From: Apis mellifera
Lineage: Eukaryota; Arthropoda; Insecta; Hymenoptera; Apidae
DNA length: 64,000 bases
Direction: 5' to 3'
Assembly (NCBI RefSeq): GCF_003254395.2
Contig: NC_037641.1
Coordinates: forward strand, 3,567,001-3,631,000
The notes beneath the pieces are model-generated. The model searched no databases and had not been told where the DNA came from. It worked only from the letters and a program-made list of their open reading frames with translations. Positions 52,231 through 63,868 of this stretch are shown in pieces (within the stretch, counting starts at the first letter, position 1; each line of letters starts with the position of its first letter). The position numbers were made by a program, and so were the translations under genes.

Positions 52231-54727
52231 CGATTTTTATCTTCTTGAAACGAATTATATAATAGAATCGCAATCATTTCACGAATAAAATTTTTCGAAT
52301 TTCTAAATGCACGACGGGGCGACGAATAATTCGATTAAACGGAATTACGAAGAAGCTGGGTCGTGCTTCTCTCTTCAAACGAATCCAGTTAAGAGTGAAC
52401 GTTATTGGTTACATCAGCGAGTATAAGTAAAATACCTGGCGGGGCTTCTCCTTGCTCCACTCACGCCAGGGATTACCACATCCACACAGAACGTTGTACA
52501 TTGGGGGAGAGGAAGGGGAGGAGAGATCGCGTATGGCTGCCATTATCGTCCGGTTTTAATTGAATTCGACATCAGGGCATTTCCGTGTCAAACGATATCG
52601 TCGATGTCTGCGCCTCTCCCGGCCGAGAATTGGCCAACCTTAATAACGATATATCCGTCGTGTTTCACCCTCGATCGTGGTCCACCATGACGTTTCATTG
52701 GCCGACCGACTCGAGGCTGACAGCCGCGATTAAAACTTGATCTTCCATGTGTGTCTATGGTCACTCTCTATGGATGAATGGCGAGGAGAGAGAGAGATAA
52801 ATACTGGGAGAACTTGATTAACTGGATCGAGAATTTAATCGAATTATAGTTTTCGTGGTTATTTCGTGGAGAGAGAGGGACACTTTTGTGAAAAGTTCTC
52901 GATGAATCGGGAATTATTCGATGGAGACTTTACTTTCAACGAGTATTAAAAGAGAAGTTTGAACGATGTTCTATTTAAATCGATTCAATATCTTGAAAAT
53001 TATGATATTGTGAACAGGAATTTGATGCTCAATTCGTATGAAAAATTAAGACTCTTCTTTTAACCAAAAAAAAAAAAAAAAATCATTAATTAAAGATATT
53101 TTTTATAAAGGAATTCAAGTTAATTTCCAAGCATAAGTGGAAACTTCAGATATGTATTGGATTTATAGAACCGTACGAAATATTTTAAAAAATATATTAT
53201 ACAACGATCTATCCTGGATGAAACGTTGAAAATCCCCCGACACGGTTTTCGAGAATAATTTACCTTAACAACGTTGCATCAATTTGATGAAATGGTAACA
53301 GGGGGTGAATTTAATAAATTCAAGCGGGAAATACGGAAGGGGTTCATAATTTAATGCGTGCGCAGCAAAGATCCAAAGGGAGGAGTTTCTGCAACGATTC
53401 AGAAGAGACGAGAACGAGTCATCATCCGAGAGAGTTTTGTCGATTTTTCTGGAGAATCGAAACTCGCGCTTCATCCATTCAGATGGATAGAGCGAGCTTC
53501 GAGAATCTTTCTTTACAGACCTCTTCTTGAAACTGTTGAAAGAAGATGGAGGGGAAACGAGATGATTCGAATAAAAAGCAATGAATATATCGAGAGATTT
53601 TTCCTGAAGATTAATCAACGATTTTATTATTAATAATTTGTATTGATATGATATTTAAATCACGCGTGAAAAATGATCCGAATTGATTGGGATTACCTTG
53701 GATTACCTCGGTAAATTAAATTTTCGAATTAAAAAAAAATTTCCTCGTGGAAGGAATATAAGGATGATTTTTCGAATTTTGTTGAACTAAATTTTTTTTC
53801 CATCGAATAGAAAGATATAAGAAAGATTATTGCTCTGTGCATATATTTGTCATACATTTGTAATGTGTTAAAGCGGTCGTTTATTTAATTTTATTTATTT
53901 ATAATGTAATTTCGTTGCAAAATATACGATTAAATTGATTAACGGGAAAAATATTTAACATGACAAATATATATTCGCTGTAACAATAAACCATTTGCAT
54001 TTATCTTATCGCCAGCACATGCGATTGGTTATAAACAGTAAGCATAAAATAGTTTACTGGTTGATAATAAGTCAACACGTTATTTTATCGCCGATGGTTA
54101 TTAAACATAAATACAAAATTTATAATTTGTTGTAAAATATAATTTGTTCGCCAATCATTTTTCTTCTGTCGTGTTTAACTTTCCCTACTGTTCATTTTAT
54201 TGTCCGGGCAAATTTATGCATTAAACGAATAAAAATTTATGCTTCGATTAATTGCATCGTACTTCGAATATTTTATTAATATATACGACAATTTGTAAAT
54301 GTATTATAAATTATTTTCTCTAAAACCGATGGACATATATGATCTTCTCTCTCTTTTTTTTTTAAATTAAATAGCAAAATAAAAATTGAATTCGTTAAAA
54401 TCATTGAATAAGAAAATTTTTCGAGCCAGTTTGATAGATTGTCTCCATCCTTTTTTAATATTAACTTTTATTATTCAACAATAACATATTTAAATTACTT
54501 GTATTTAGAACTTGATGATATTTATTTGAAAAAAGTTATAGCGAAGAATATTTCTAGAAACTCATCCCCAAATTTTTCTATTTTTTCTAATTTATAAGAA
54601 AAGAGAAGAAAATATACAAAGCAATAATCTTTCGTTCGCATTAATTTTCAAATATATTTATTAATTTGTTGCAATCACAATGATTGCGCGGACAGAATTC
54701 TTCTGATGTAACTGTAGGTGTAAAAGG
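52231..54727. other. Noncoding, mixed to AT-rich
   Basis: CpG-richer to about 52800, then increasingly AT-rich. It contains a 17-base A run at 53066-53082. Overlapping 117- and 91-codon frames at 53265-53633 on opposite strands are not called. Confidence 0.55.
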
Positions 54728-54994
54728 TCAAAAATTCGCGTCGGGAATTCCATCATTTAATTGATCGAGGCCCGTTGAATTGTTGCGGTCGAAAGACGTC
54801 ATCCTCGTCAAATTGCATAATCTCGAGGCGAATTCTGGAGACATCTCCTCGCCTGTTATACCTGGCTGTTGTATTACGCGCGGATGCTCATTAGCGTTTC
54901 CACGATAATTCTGATATCGGTCGATCCGCCTCCGAGGCTGCGGATCTAACACCGTATTACAACAAGGATCCGCGACACTAAACGCGGCCCCTTT
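54728..54994 (-). other. Protein-like open frame, no ATG start
   Basis: Between an in-frame TAG just upstream (54995-54997) and a TGA at 54728, the minus strand is open for 88 codons with a balanced, hydrophilic composition and no low complexity (for example PGITGEEMSPEFASRLCNLT). The only ATGs lie in its second half. A weak acceptor (GTAGTAG) sits at its start but lacks a pyrimidine tract. No family recognised. The region is a GC-richer patch, so chance openness is possible. Confidence 0.17.
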
Positions 54995-57119
54995 CTACTA
55001 CGAGTCTCTCCAGTCGGCTACGTCAGCTGAATTTGGAATAATTATTATCATCCTATCCGATTTTTCTTGCAATTTCGAACCGCTTGCTTTCTGGATCCAT
55101 GATAACTTAGTAGAAGATAAGAAGAAATTTGAGAGTTTCATAAAATAAAAACAGAAATTGAAAAATGTAATTCAAATTGAGATAACGTTTAATTATTGGA
55201 AGGAGGTTGGAAGGAAAAATGTAGAATTTATAGACAGACAATTGGATAATTGTTTCTCGATCCAACGAAGTTGCAGTTACAATAAAGTATAAAGATGAAT
55301 GTTACGTAAAATATTGTCAATTATTATTAATTGTGGAAAGAAGACGTTTGTTAAAATAATTCACATTTCTATCGAACGAATTAAGAGAAAGATTGATAAA
55401 AGTTTTGCAAATTTAAAAAAAGAACAAGAAATAGAAACGTATCCATTCTGAATCGCGCTTGCATATTTACGTAGGAAAGAAATACACGGCTCTTCCGTAT
55501 ATATAAGCCTATCGAGGATGATCGATAACGTTACATAAGCATGCAACAACAAAGCCTTCCTTCATTCATCATCCCCTTCACCGATGAAGACAGTAGTCGA
55601 GAGAAAAACGAGGAAAAGGAAAACTTGGATGGGAGAACCAGGCAGCAATGCCGTCGATGGCGAAAGTTAATAATCGCGTAATAAATTATCGCGATTTTTC
55701 CTTTTCCCTTCGCAATAATTTCATCAACGAATATCTCGTTTTATTACTTTCGTTTTGAAGAGAAATTTTGTCACGCAATAACGATTCCTGGACGAGAGAT
55801 CGAAGTTTGACCCGAATTACCCTTTCACAAATGGGGAAGAAGGCGGGAAATTCGAACGTGGATCCCGCCACGTGACCCAATAAAATGGAAAAGGGAAAAC
55901 AATGGGGGGTTAACGAGCGATCTTTATCTCCAGAATAACGCCGTTTCTTTTTTTTTTCTTTTTTTTTTTCGTTTCGTTGTTCTTTCTTTCCGTCAACGAG
56001 GGGACAAAGGCCTCGATGTTCGATTTTTTTTTTGATCCCAGCAAGCTGATGTCTATCTTTCACCCGTTGCCCTCCTCGTCGCGCTTCCTTTGACGAGCGT
56101 TCATCTTTTGTGCCACGAGGAATAATCGTGAAATGGGTTTGCAAAGATTTCAATCACCATGTATATACTTGTTTGATTGCTGTTTTCTTTTTTTCTTGTA
56201 TACGTAGAATTCTCTCAAGTAATTTCCCCTAGATTTTGCGATCTGATAAATTCACGTAACACGTAAGTTTTTATTCTTTTTAAGAGTAGAGAGTGTAATT
56301 GGTTTTCAAGATGATTAATTTTTTTTTTTCGCGAATAAAAATGGCATTTTTAGAGAAAGCAGATTAAACAAAGGATTATTAGCGTTATTACGTAATATTC
56401 GATTCTTTTTTAAGGAAATTCTTGCTTCTTGTTCGAAATTATTACTACATCTTTTTTCTTTTTCGTGTCAAAGAGATTAATGTATCGATACATCCTCGTG
56501 TGTTATAATGTTTTAATCTTGCTAAATATTCACGAAGACTTACTGCAATTAATGAGATTATAAATGTGTATAATAATTCGAGGTAAAGTCTCCTTCTTTT
56601 TTCTTTTCTTAAATATTCAAACAATACTCAACTTTTCCCCTCCCCCTCACGTAGAGATCGAGTGTTTTCTTAACTTTGGAGATAGATATTCCTCCCTTGA
56701 TCTACTTGCGCGGATGGTATAATCTGTATTTGGAAGCTTCTCGAGGAGAAGGGGAGAGGGGGAGGTCTTGTTTGCCGAAGAAAATCCAGAAAATCAACAA
56801 GAGATTAATTAATTAGCTGTGGAGCACGAACTGACCGGTCTGCGCCTACGTCTGCGACAGAAGTGGAGCACGAATGAATTCGTTATTCTTGTCCTGCATA
56901 CGAAAAATTATTTTTTCAACGAATACACCTGTGATAATATTATCTAGTTCGTTGGCAAAAGTTCTGGACATGGATAATTGAAATTCGAGGGAAAAAACCT
57001 TGAATTTTATATTATATCTGCCATATTCTTTTAATAGATTTGTGATTAGAATCATGAAAATGGTCTACGATGATTTATCTAAGAAGATAAATTATTTTAA
57101 TCGTTACATCGTTATGAAG
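54995..57119. other. Noncoding, mixed composition
   Basis: No recognisable gene. The 155-codon minus frame at 55686-56153 is lysine/arginine-rich across pyrimidine tracts. At 56819-56830 and 56863-56874 the 12-mer GTGGAGCACGAA is repeated 44 bases apart. Confidence 0.5.
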
Positions 57120-57533
57120 TGTGAGTAAAAAAAAAGATTTTTTAATTTTTAATTATTTTAGAATTGTTTTAAAAGATAGAAAAATAGGATGGATATAATA
57201 TAATAAAACTTTTATATTTTATCTGTTAAGAAGGAATTAATTAATTTTAATTATCGTTGAAATAGGTGAGCAACGGAGGGACTATTTATTGAATATTATT
57301 AAAATGCTATTTTAATCGTTTCGAGTAAAAAAAAAAAGATTAAACGGAAAGATTTTTAATTTTTAATTATTTTAGATTATTGTTTTAAAAGATAGAAGAA
57401 TAATGGATATAATAAAACTTTCATAACTTTATCTATTGAGAAATCAATTAATTTTAATTATCGTTGAAATAGAATTGAATAATGGAGACTATTATTGAAT
57501 ATTGTTAAAATATTTTTAATCATTTTAAGGGAA
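57120..57533. repeat. Diverged tandem duplication, about 210 bp
   Basis: Two copies, about 57120-57326 and 57327-57533, share the same order of blocks: GAGTAAAAAAAAA, TTTTTAATTATTTTAGA, GTTTTAAAAGATAGAA, ATTTTAATTATCGTTGAAAT and TATTGAATATT. Spacing of the blocks varies from 207 to 214 bp because of small indels. AT-rich and noncoding. Confidence 0.85.
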
Positions 57534-58246
57534 GGGAGCCATCCTAAGCTATGAAAGAGAATGTGTATCGAATTCCTGGAAAAAAATCTAACACGAACCT
57601 CAACTATGAAACGTCAAAGAACTAATTATCTCTTATATTTACACCAAAATTTTAATAATCGTAATTCCTGATTAATAAAATTCTACATTAATATAAAATA
57701 GGCTCGTCGAAAAGGGAAAAGATTCTGTGTCTGTATAATTTTTTTTTTTTATAAGCAAAATGGAATAAGATTTAACGAAATTTAATAAAAATTTTATTAC
57801 ATGGAGAAACAAGGCCATACCTATGAATATTATCTACATTTTTATATCAAAATCATTCGAAAGGAAAATTTCCATCATCGTTTTTCTACTTTTTTCCTTC
57901 TTTCAGAATTAAACATTTAGAAGGAGTGAACGAGAATGGTGTGATCCGGGATAAAATTTTTATCAAAATAAATATAATTGTAAATGTCGTCGAAACAGGG
58001 CGATTGCATGCGAATTATATAAATTCCATCGATGCTGTGACACGAATGCGCAAAACGAGTTTGGTGTAATTGAAAAGTTCAGATTACATGGAACGATTAA
58101 CGCGGCTGTTAGCAAAATCGAGTCCCTCTGACATATTATGTTAATTAATATTCTGATAAGTACGGTGAATTTGCATCATTTGCAATATTCCATAATGAAC
58201 TTGGAAAATATAATTCGTAGAACACGTGCACGTGAAATTATGATAC

Positions 58247-58284
<38 letters not shown>

Positions 58285-58627
58285 GTGACAGTGGTAATAT
58301 TATATATTTTGATGAAATATTTCGTGTTATAAACGTCGGAAAATTTTAATATTGTTATCGATAATGTTCTATCAACTTTGTTGATCGTTCTTCCCATTCT
58401 AATATATATTTTCGAAATTTTATCATGGGATTCATAATTTTTCACGTGGAAATACAAATGCAAACGATCGCATTACTGCTTGTATTTCGATATTTGGCCA
58501 ATTTTTTCAAGCGTTGATAAATTTAATTTCAACTTAACTCTGGAAATGATTGGCTTTCCAAAAAAAAAATAGTAATAAATTAATCGATTAATTCAGTAGA
58601 ATTCTGCGAATTTTTTCAGACTATTAT
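57534..58627. other. AT-rich noncoding DNA
   Basis: AT-rich with an AT microsatellite at 58253-58278. No gene seen. Confidence 0.55.
58253..58278. repeat. (AT)13 microsatellite
   Basis: AT run of about 26 bases. Confidence 0.93.
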
Positions 58628-58654
58628 TTTATTATTGTAATTTACAATAATAAA
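58628..58654. repeat. 27-bp perfect palindrome
   Basis: TTTATTATTGTAA (58628-58640), one T, then the exact reverse complement (58642-58654). With a single-base centre it would form a cruciform rather than an RNA hairpin. Confidence 0.85.
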
Positions 58655-59170
58655 GAAAATCAATGTTGTTTCGTGCAATAACAATCCAGATAATAAATAA
58701 ATTCTGGATACTTTTGTCCAAAATTTAAATTATATTTTATTTTAACGAACATAAATATTCCATCACATAATTTCCCTATCTTTGCCTATGTTATGGAAAT
58801 ATCTCGCGTGTCTTGTTTTATTTTTATTTTCTCCAAAAATTTATGGTAAAATCCATTTTATCGTCGAGCGAGAATAAAGAATATCGCAATTTTTGCGAAT
58901 TAATTCCTTTATTTTATTTTTATTTTCATTAGAATTATTTCCATAATACACGAAAACAATAAAATCTCTCCTACCAACAAAAAAATTTCCATAACAAAAC
59001 ATTTCCATAACGAATAGAATGGGATTATATTCTTTGATGATCGATAATCTCTTCAAAAAGATTGAATCGCAAAAAGAAGAAGTCCCCTTTTTCCTCTTCT
59101 TCTTCTTCAAAAAAATCAAGACTCTTTTGGCGCGACACACGATCACCAAAAAAAGAAAAAAAAGACACCC
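58655..59170. other. AT-rich noncoding DNA
   Basis: No gene recognised. TTC-rich tract near 59092-59110. Confidence 0.5.
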
Positions 59171-60310
59171 TCGAGGGGATTTCCATTTCTCCGGGCAAGA
59201 ATCACGAGGGGCGATACACGTTTCAAATATTTTTCGAGCGAAGAATAAGCAAGCCGCGAGTATATCGCGTTCACAGCCCCGCGGCTCTTCCGTGAAATTC
59301 CGCGCCGCAAAATTCCGATCTTTCCATTGACATTTACGCCGTGTACACACACGGCGCGTACATACATATATATCTGTTGAGCATCGCGAGCCTACTGTTG
59401 TTCTCTTTCGCTCTTTGCGCGACAGTCGTCATCCGCTCGATGCAAATTCCCTTACAGAACCGAGGGAAGAGGAAGAGGAGGGGGATTACGCGTCGCGAGA
59501 AACAATTCGCGTGACACGCGGATATCGGCGCGTTATTTTTTCCGATCTGTGGAATCCCGTGACGGGTTAACGTTGAAGGGAGAAGTCGATTGAAAAGTCG
59601 AGGAGGGGGATTGACGAAAGAATTTTGGAGAGAAGAATTTTGAATTCCTCGACGGAGAGAAGGGATTTCTTTCCTCTTTCTCTTTTTATTTATTCGATCG
59701 AACGAAGCTCTCTCGAATAATAATCGATCTCGAGACAAGATTCTTTCGAAAAAGGACGTATTCTGGACCTGAAATAATTGAGTGTTTCTTTTTCAAAGAA
59801 AAGCTCGCAAATAACAACGCTGGGGAAAAATACGTAGCACGTATTTTCACTCCTCCGCGACCGAGTTTCTTACAACGCCACCAGGGTTACGGTCCACCCG
59901 TGTTTCCGTGCACAGGCTTCGCCTCGTTAAAATATTGCCGGTGTTTTGGGCGTAGAAGAAGAAAAAAAAAAAAGAGGGGAAAAAACTACCGAGGCCAACT
60001 CCTGTCCGCGTTAGAATATAAAAACCGTGACTGTGTGAAAACTGTGCGCGCATAGGAGGATGGAACCGCATCGGATACGATAGACCGTGGAAAACTGCTA
60101 TTTTCTCGGTCGTGAATCAAACAAGGGGGGAGGGGATATATCCGGCGGTGGTGGACGTTGCAACGGGGGCGCGAAGTGAATTTATCCGTATATATATATA
60201 TACACGGGGGTGAACTTTTAAGATGGCGTGAAAAAGAGGGAGGAGAGATCGTTACGCGACGTGATTTTCACGCCGTTGGAGTAACGGCGTTCTGTTGGGA
60301 AAATTGAAGG
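59171..60310. other. CpG-rich island, no gene recognised
   Basis: One of the GC-richest kilobases. Many overlapping frames of 74 to 134 codons on both strands. TATAAAAA-like words at 60017 and GC-rich flanks could mark a promoter, but no downstream frame supports one. Confidence 0.4.
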
Positions 60311-60653
60311 GAGGATAAAAAAAAAACGCGTTCCTTTGATGCGCTTGTAATAGAATATATTTTACTCGTGAAAATGTTCAACGTGGTTATTATTGATTTT
60401 GTTAATTTTTATCTGTTCAACGGATATATTATCGGTAGTGTGTGTGTGTGTGAAGAAAGGAAGCTGTGAATGAAGTTGTATAAGGGAAATATTAAAAATA
60501 AATTGTAAGGTTTTACAGGCGTGATAAATTAATTTGATATTTTTCTTTAGGACTGGAATAATGAAATAATTTTTTACCGTAGTTTAAATAAGCATCTTCA
60601 AGAATCACTGACCCGTACCTTAAATCCGTTTAACAAGGGGAGTACTGATTTAC
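60311..60653. other. Noncoding
   Basis: AT-rich, with a short GT run at 60438-60452. No gene seen. Confidence 0.5.
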
Positions 60654-60724
60654 CTGGAGGATTTCTCAGGGATATTGCAACCCCTTCCATTGTCTTGTGG
60701 ATGGAGCGTCTCTTGGTGGTGTAA
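60654..60724 (-). CDS. Candidate coding exon with translation start, product unknown
   Basis: On the minus strand, a pyrimidine-rich stretch is followed by ACTAG (AG at 60725-60726) and a 71-nt segment ending in a strong donor CCAG|GTAAAT (GT at 60652-60653). Within it, an ATG at 60690 has near-ideal insect context (AAGACAATGG) and opens MEGVAISLRNPP plus one base. That same frame is open back through the whole segment and beyond. A second frame is also open. The region is surrounded by AT-rich DNA, so openness is less a compositional effect than in the islands. The acceptor is mediocre because ACAAAAACT lies between the pyrimidines and the AG. No family recognised. Confidence 0.27.
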
Positions 60725-61330
60725 CTAGTTTTTGTCACAGGTAGACGAAAATGGAGGAAACACGAAAAGAAACGTGAGATCTTCTTTTTATCAGTTTTTA
60801 CTCTTAACTTAAATAAACTCGAAAGAAGCGAGTAGCCTTTCGCGTTACGTTACAAAAATGTTTATTTCACGTATCTTTACAAAAAATGAAGAGTTGATGT
60901 ATAACAGTTCTTGAATCCGACAGGGAGGCAATTCTCAAATGCTGCAAGCAATAATTTTAATAAGTAATCGAGTTAAAGATTCACGTGTAGAAAGTGAAAA
61001 TGAGAAGAATTATCTATCGAGAAACAAATACAAGGATATCGTTGGTCCAGGCTTATTTATTTAGTTGCGTGCAATTTAATTTCGCGCTAGATGAAGCGAG
61101 ACGAAGATAAAGTAGCTCCATCTCCGTTACTACAATCTCTCTCCATCCCGCTTCATCTGCCGCGAATTAAATTAAATTACTTACAACCAAGTAAATTCGG
61201 CCGATATTTATCCAAGTATCAACTTTCACGTTTATTTCCGCGTGCAAATAATCTGTTTTAAATTAATTTTAATTCAATCTATCTAATTTAAAAATATCTG
61301 AAATATTTAAATCTTCCTAAAATTCCTATA
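60725..61330. other. Noncoding
   Basis: No gene recognised. AGATGAAGCG (61089-61098) and its reverse complement (61149-61158) form a 10-bp inverted repeat with a 50-base spacer. Confidence 0.5.
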
Positions 61331-61790
61331 TTTCATCATTCTCGTGTATCGTCGCCATTTCAACGAGGAGGAGGGAGATCTCGGAAGGGAGAATTGATCT
61401 CGAGGAAAAATTTAATGGATCTTCTTGCACGCGTAACTTGGAAAATTATACGATCGAAATAGAGAAATGGATAGATCCGTTGCAATGGATGAGAGTCACG
61501 ATTCTCCCCCTCGAAATATTTTTCCACGTGTTTGGCCGCCAACTTCACCCCCTCCTCGATAAAACTTTTAATAAGTTGCCGACAGGATGCACACCTCGGC
61601 CCATCCCTCGCCGAGTGATAACATCGACGCTTCCCTTCCACTGCCACCGCGCTATTTATACACTCCGTCCCTTATTTTCGTTCAAATTCACACCGTGAGT
61701 TTCCCTCTTCTCTCGGGAGAAGGGGAGAGAAGGACGGCGAGACCAGACATCTTTTTTTCCTCCTCCTCCTCCTTCTTCTCCCTCTTCCAG
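61331..61790. other. GC-richer patch, no gene recognised
   Basis: Overlapping frames of 77 to 95 codons on both strands without domains. It ends in a 40-base pyrimidine tract that serves as the acceptor of the next candidate. Confidence 0.45.
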
Positions 61791-61816
61791 AGTCCAGAAT
61801 GTCCAACTTTTCCAAG
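61791..61816 (+). other. Candidate 26-nt micro-exon
   Basis: A long pyrimidine tract ends CTCTTCCAG (61782-61790). After 26 bases comes a donor TCCAAG|GTAAAT. The segment contains an ATG (61799) giving MSNFSK in phase 0. Motifs are strong, but the pyrimidine tract is a simple-sequence TCC repeat, which makes a chance acceptor likely. Confidence 0.12.
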
Positions 61817-61985
61817 GTAAATATGGAACTGGGGGAGGGATGGGGAGGGGCAAAAGCCATTATAAAGGAACGCGACGAAAGATAAACTCGTTACGAGAAC
61901 GCGATTCAAATAACTCACGGTATGCGGATAATAGCCGGCTTGGAATGGCCACCTTTGGAGGAGGGAACTCGGAGAAGATACTCAC
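61817..61985. other. Noncoding, GC-richer
   Basis: No independent feature. Lies between two splice-type signals on opposite strands. Confidence 0.4.
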
Positions 61986-62012
61986 CTGAAACAGAGAATT
62001 AAAGAAAGTCAT
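61986..62012 (-). promoter_or_regulatory. Strong minus-strand CAG|GTGAGT: recursive splice site or first-exon end
   Basis: The minus strand reads GACTTTCTTTAATTCTCTGT then TTCAG|GTGAGTATC, with the junction between 61986 and 61985. A good acceptor (pyrimidine tract plus CAG) is fused directly to a consensus donor. This is the architecture of a zero-length recursive splice site, known from long insect introns. Alternatively, an ATG at 62012 in good context (CACAATGAC) opens nine codons, MTFFNSLFQ, ending in phase 0 at the same donor, which would be a first coding exon with a hydrophobic N-terminus. Sequence alone cannot separate these readings. Confidence 0.35.
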
Positions 62013-62390
62013 TGTGAATCCAGAATCCTCCTCCCTCCCTCCAACTTACACTCCCTTTGGAAACTTGGAAAGAAAAGTTAACCGTGGAATATTATCCCGA
62101 CGTGCTAATTATCGTACACAGAATCCTTCTAATAATAGACAGTCTCGCCAACTAATTAACGTTTGGAAGAAGGCAATGAGTTCCCAAAACGTGGGAAAAG
62201 TTTCGCGGATAAATTTCATTTGAACGGGCTCTCTCGATCGTTTACCTCCCTCGCAATTTTCTATTCCATAATTTTTTATTGTTTTTTTACTTCTAGAAAA
62301 ATTTCCTTTCCTTTCTTCTTCATAAGGAATTATAATTATATTTCTTCCTTCCTTTTTCCAAATAAATAATAACCCATCTACGTCCACATC
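62013..62390. other. Noncoding
   Basis: Overlapping frames of 68 to 108 codons on both strands without domains. Confidence 0.5.
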
Positions 62391-62981
62391 TGATCTTACA
62401 TCAAATTCTACAAAGCTCCACTCCTTCTCTTTCATTCACACCAACAACAACCCCATCCAACATTCGATGGCGACGACATTCAACGATAATTCGGATAGTC
62501 ATCGAGCCAAGTCGACGAAAGGGAAGAGGAAAAGAGAATGGAGAGGGGTGTAGCCGCTCTCGAGATAATTCCGCCCCGTCCAATGCGGGGAGAGGAGGGG
62601 GGGGGGATGATCCGTATTGCGCCATTTCGGACGTGCACGCGTGGCGGACGTGCCGTGAATCGCGAATTCGAACACACGACTGCAAACAGGGATAGCCAGG
62701 AATTCGTTGTGTTAAGACGCGGAGTCGGTGGCTCTAATGTGTTTACAGATCCGCCAATTGTAAACTAAACCGCAACCAAGAGGGGAGGGAGGGTAGAGGA
62801 GGGTAGAGGTTGTGCAGCTGCACCTGCAGGTAACTAACAACGTAACAACAATGGAGGGAGACCGAAGCGAAATTCCCCTGTTGCGCGTTAGTGGAACGAT
62901 AACGTTGCGCCTGGGCCCAGGCTTCGAATTCTTCGTCGCGGGCAAAGTGGATTTGCAAAACGGATCGAACCAAGTTAGTTG

Positions 62982-63013
<32 letters not shown>

Positions 63014-63140
63014 GGCTCTGATTCGCACGGGCCATCGTAAATCTCGCTTTAACTGCGTAACTTAACGAATGGGAGAGAATGGGGACCGAGCGATTGATGG
63101 ACGAGAGGGGTGGCTTCTTTGGAACGCGTTGCATGGAATT
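62391..63140. other. CpG-rich island, no gene recognised
   Basis: GC-rich island with a G10 run (62597-62606) and a donor-like CACCTGCAG|GTAAC after 62829. Frames of 65 to 140 codons overlap on both strands. No domain recognised. Confidence 0.45.
62987..63013. repeat. (CT)13 microsatellite
   Basis: CT run of about 27 bases. Confidence 0.95.
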
Positions 63141-63565
63141 TTGCCATACGTGGGAATTTTGATCGATTCTTTTTCCAATGGCGAGGATGTTTTATTTATG
63201 GTTAGTTGTGGATAGATTTTGAGATAGTTTTTTTTTTGGAAATAAAGATATATACCGAAGATGTCGAGGATAAAAATTGTGAGAATTTTTTAATTATGTA
63301 AAATTCATCGATGAAAATATCTGGATGATGGGAATTTTTAAATAATTAATAATGGACGACAACATAAAAGCTGATCGGAATGTTTTAATATATATGCAGG
63401 ATTTTCGAGTTTGAATTTAAAATTTAACCCTCTTTGATCTTATTAGATTGAGAATTAATCTTTCACAAGCTATACAATTTTCACTCTTGCTCAAGTTCTG
63501 TATTTTTCTGTGATTTGAGACTTGAGAAAATTAGAACCAGTCTTTATTATTATTTTTCTTAACGG
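63141..63565. other. AT-rich noncoding DNA
   Basis: No feature recognised. Confidence 0.55.
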
Positions 63566-63868
63566 ATGATATTCCTACTTATTTTTAAAAGAAACTTTAT
63601 ACGCGTTATCCAAGCAAAAATGATAGTTGCACGATTCTTCACCATATCTCCTAAAAATGTCGATATCGAAATGGATCGTTCGAACATGGAGTTAATTCAA
63701 CAAATTCTTATATACCAACGCAAGAAGTTAATTAATGATCTTATTAATTCGCAATGGAGATAACGCAAAGAGTTCGAGGCTACGATATCGCGCCAAGTGT
63801 TCGCACGACTTGAACATCTATCGGCACAGCTGCGCCAAACGCTTGTCGCGAAGCAAAAGAGCGATTAA
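63566..63868 (+). pseudogene. Possible decayed coding stretch, one in-frame TAA
   Basis: A 65-codon frame ends at TAA (63761-63763), but the same frame stays open for another 34 codons to 63868. The parts on both sides of the stop read as amphipathic, helix-like sequence (MELIQQILIYQRKKL before, RQVFARLEHLSAQLRQTL after). Composition shifts from AT-rich to CpG-rich across the stop. No family recognised. It may be chance. Confidence 0.13.
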
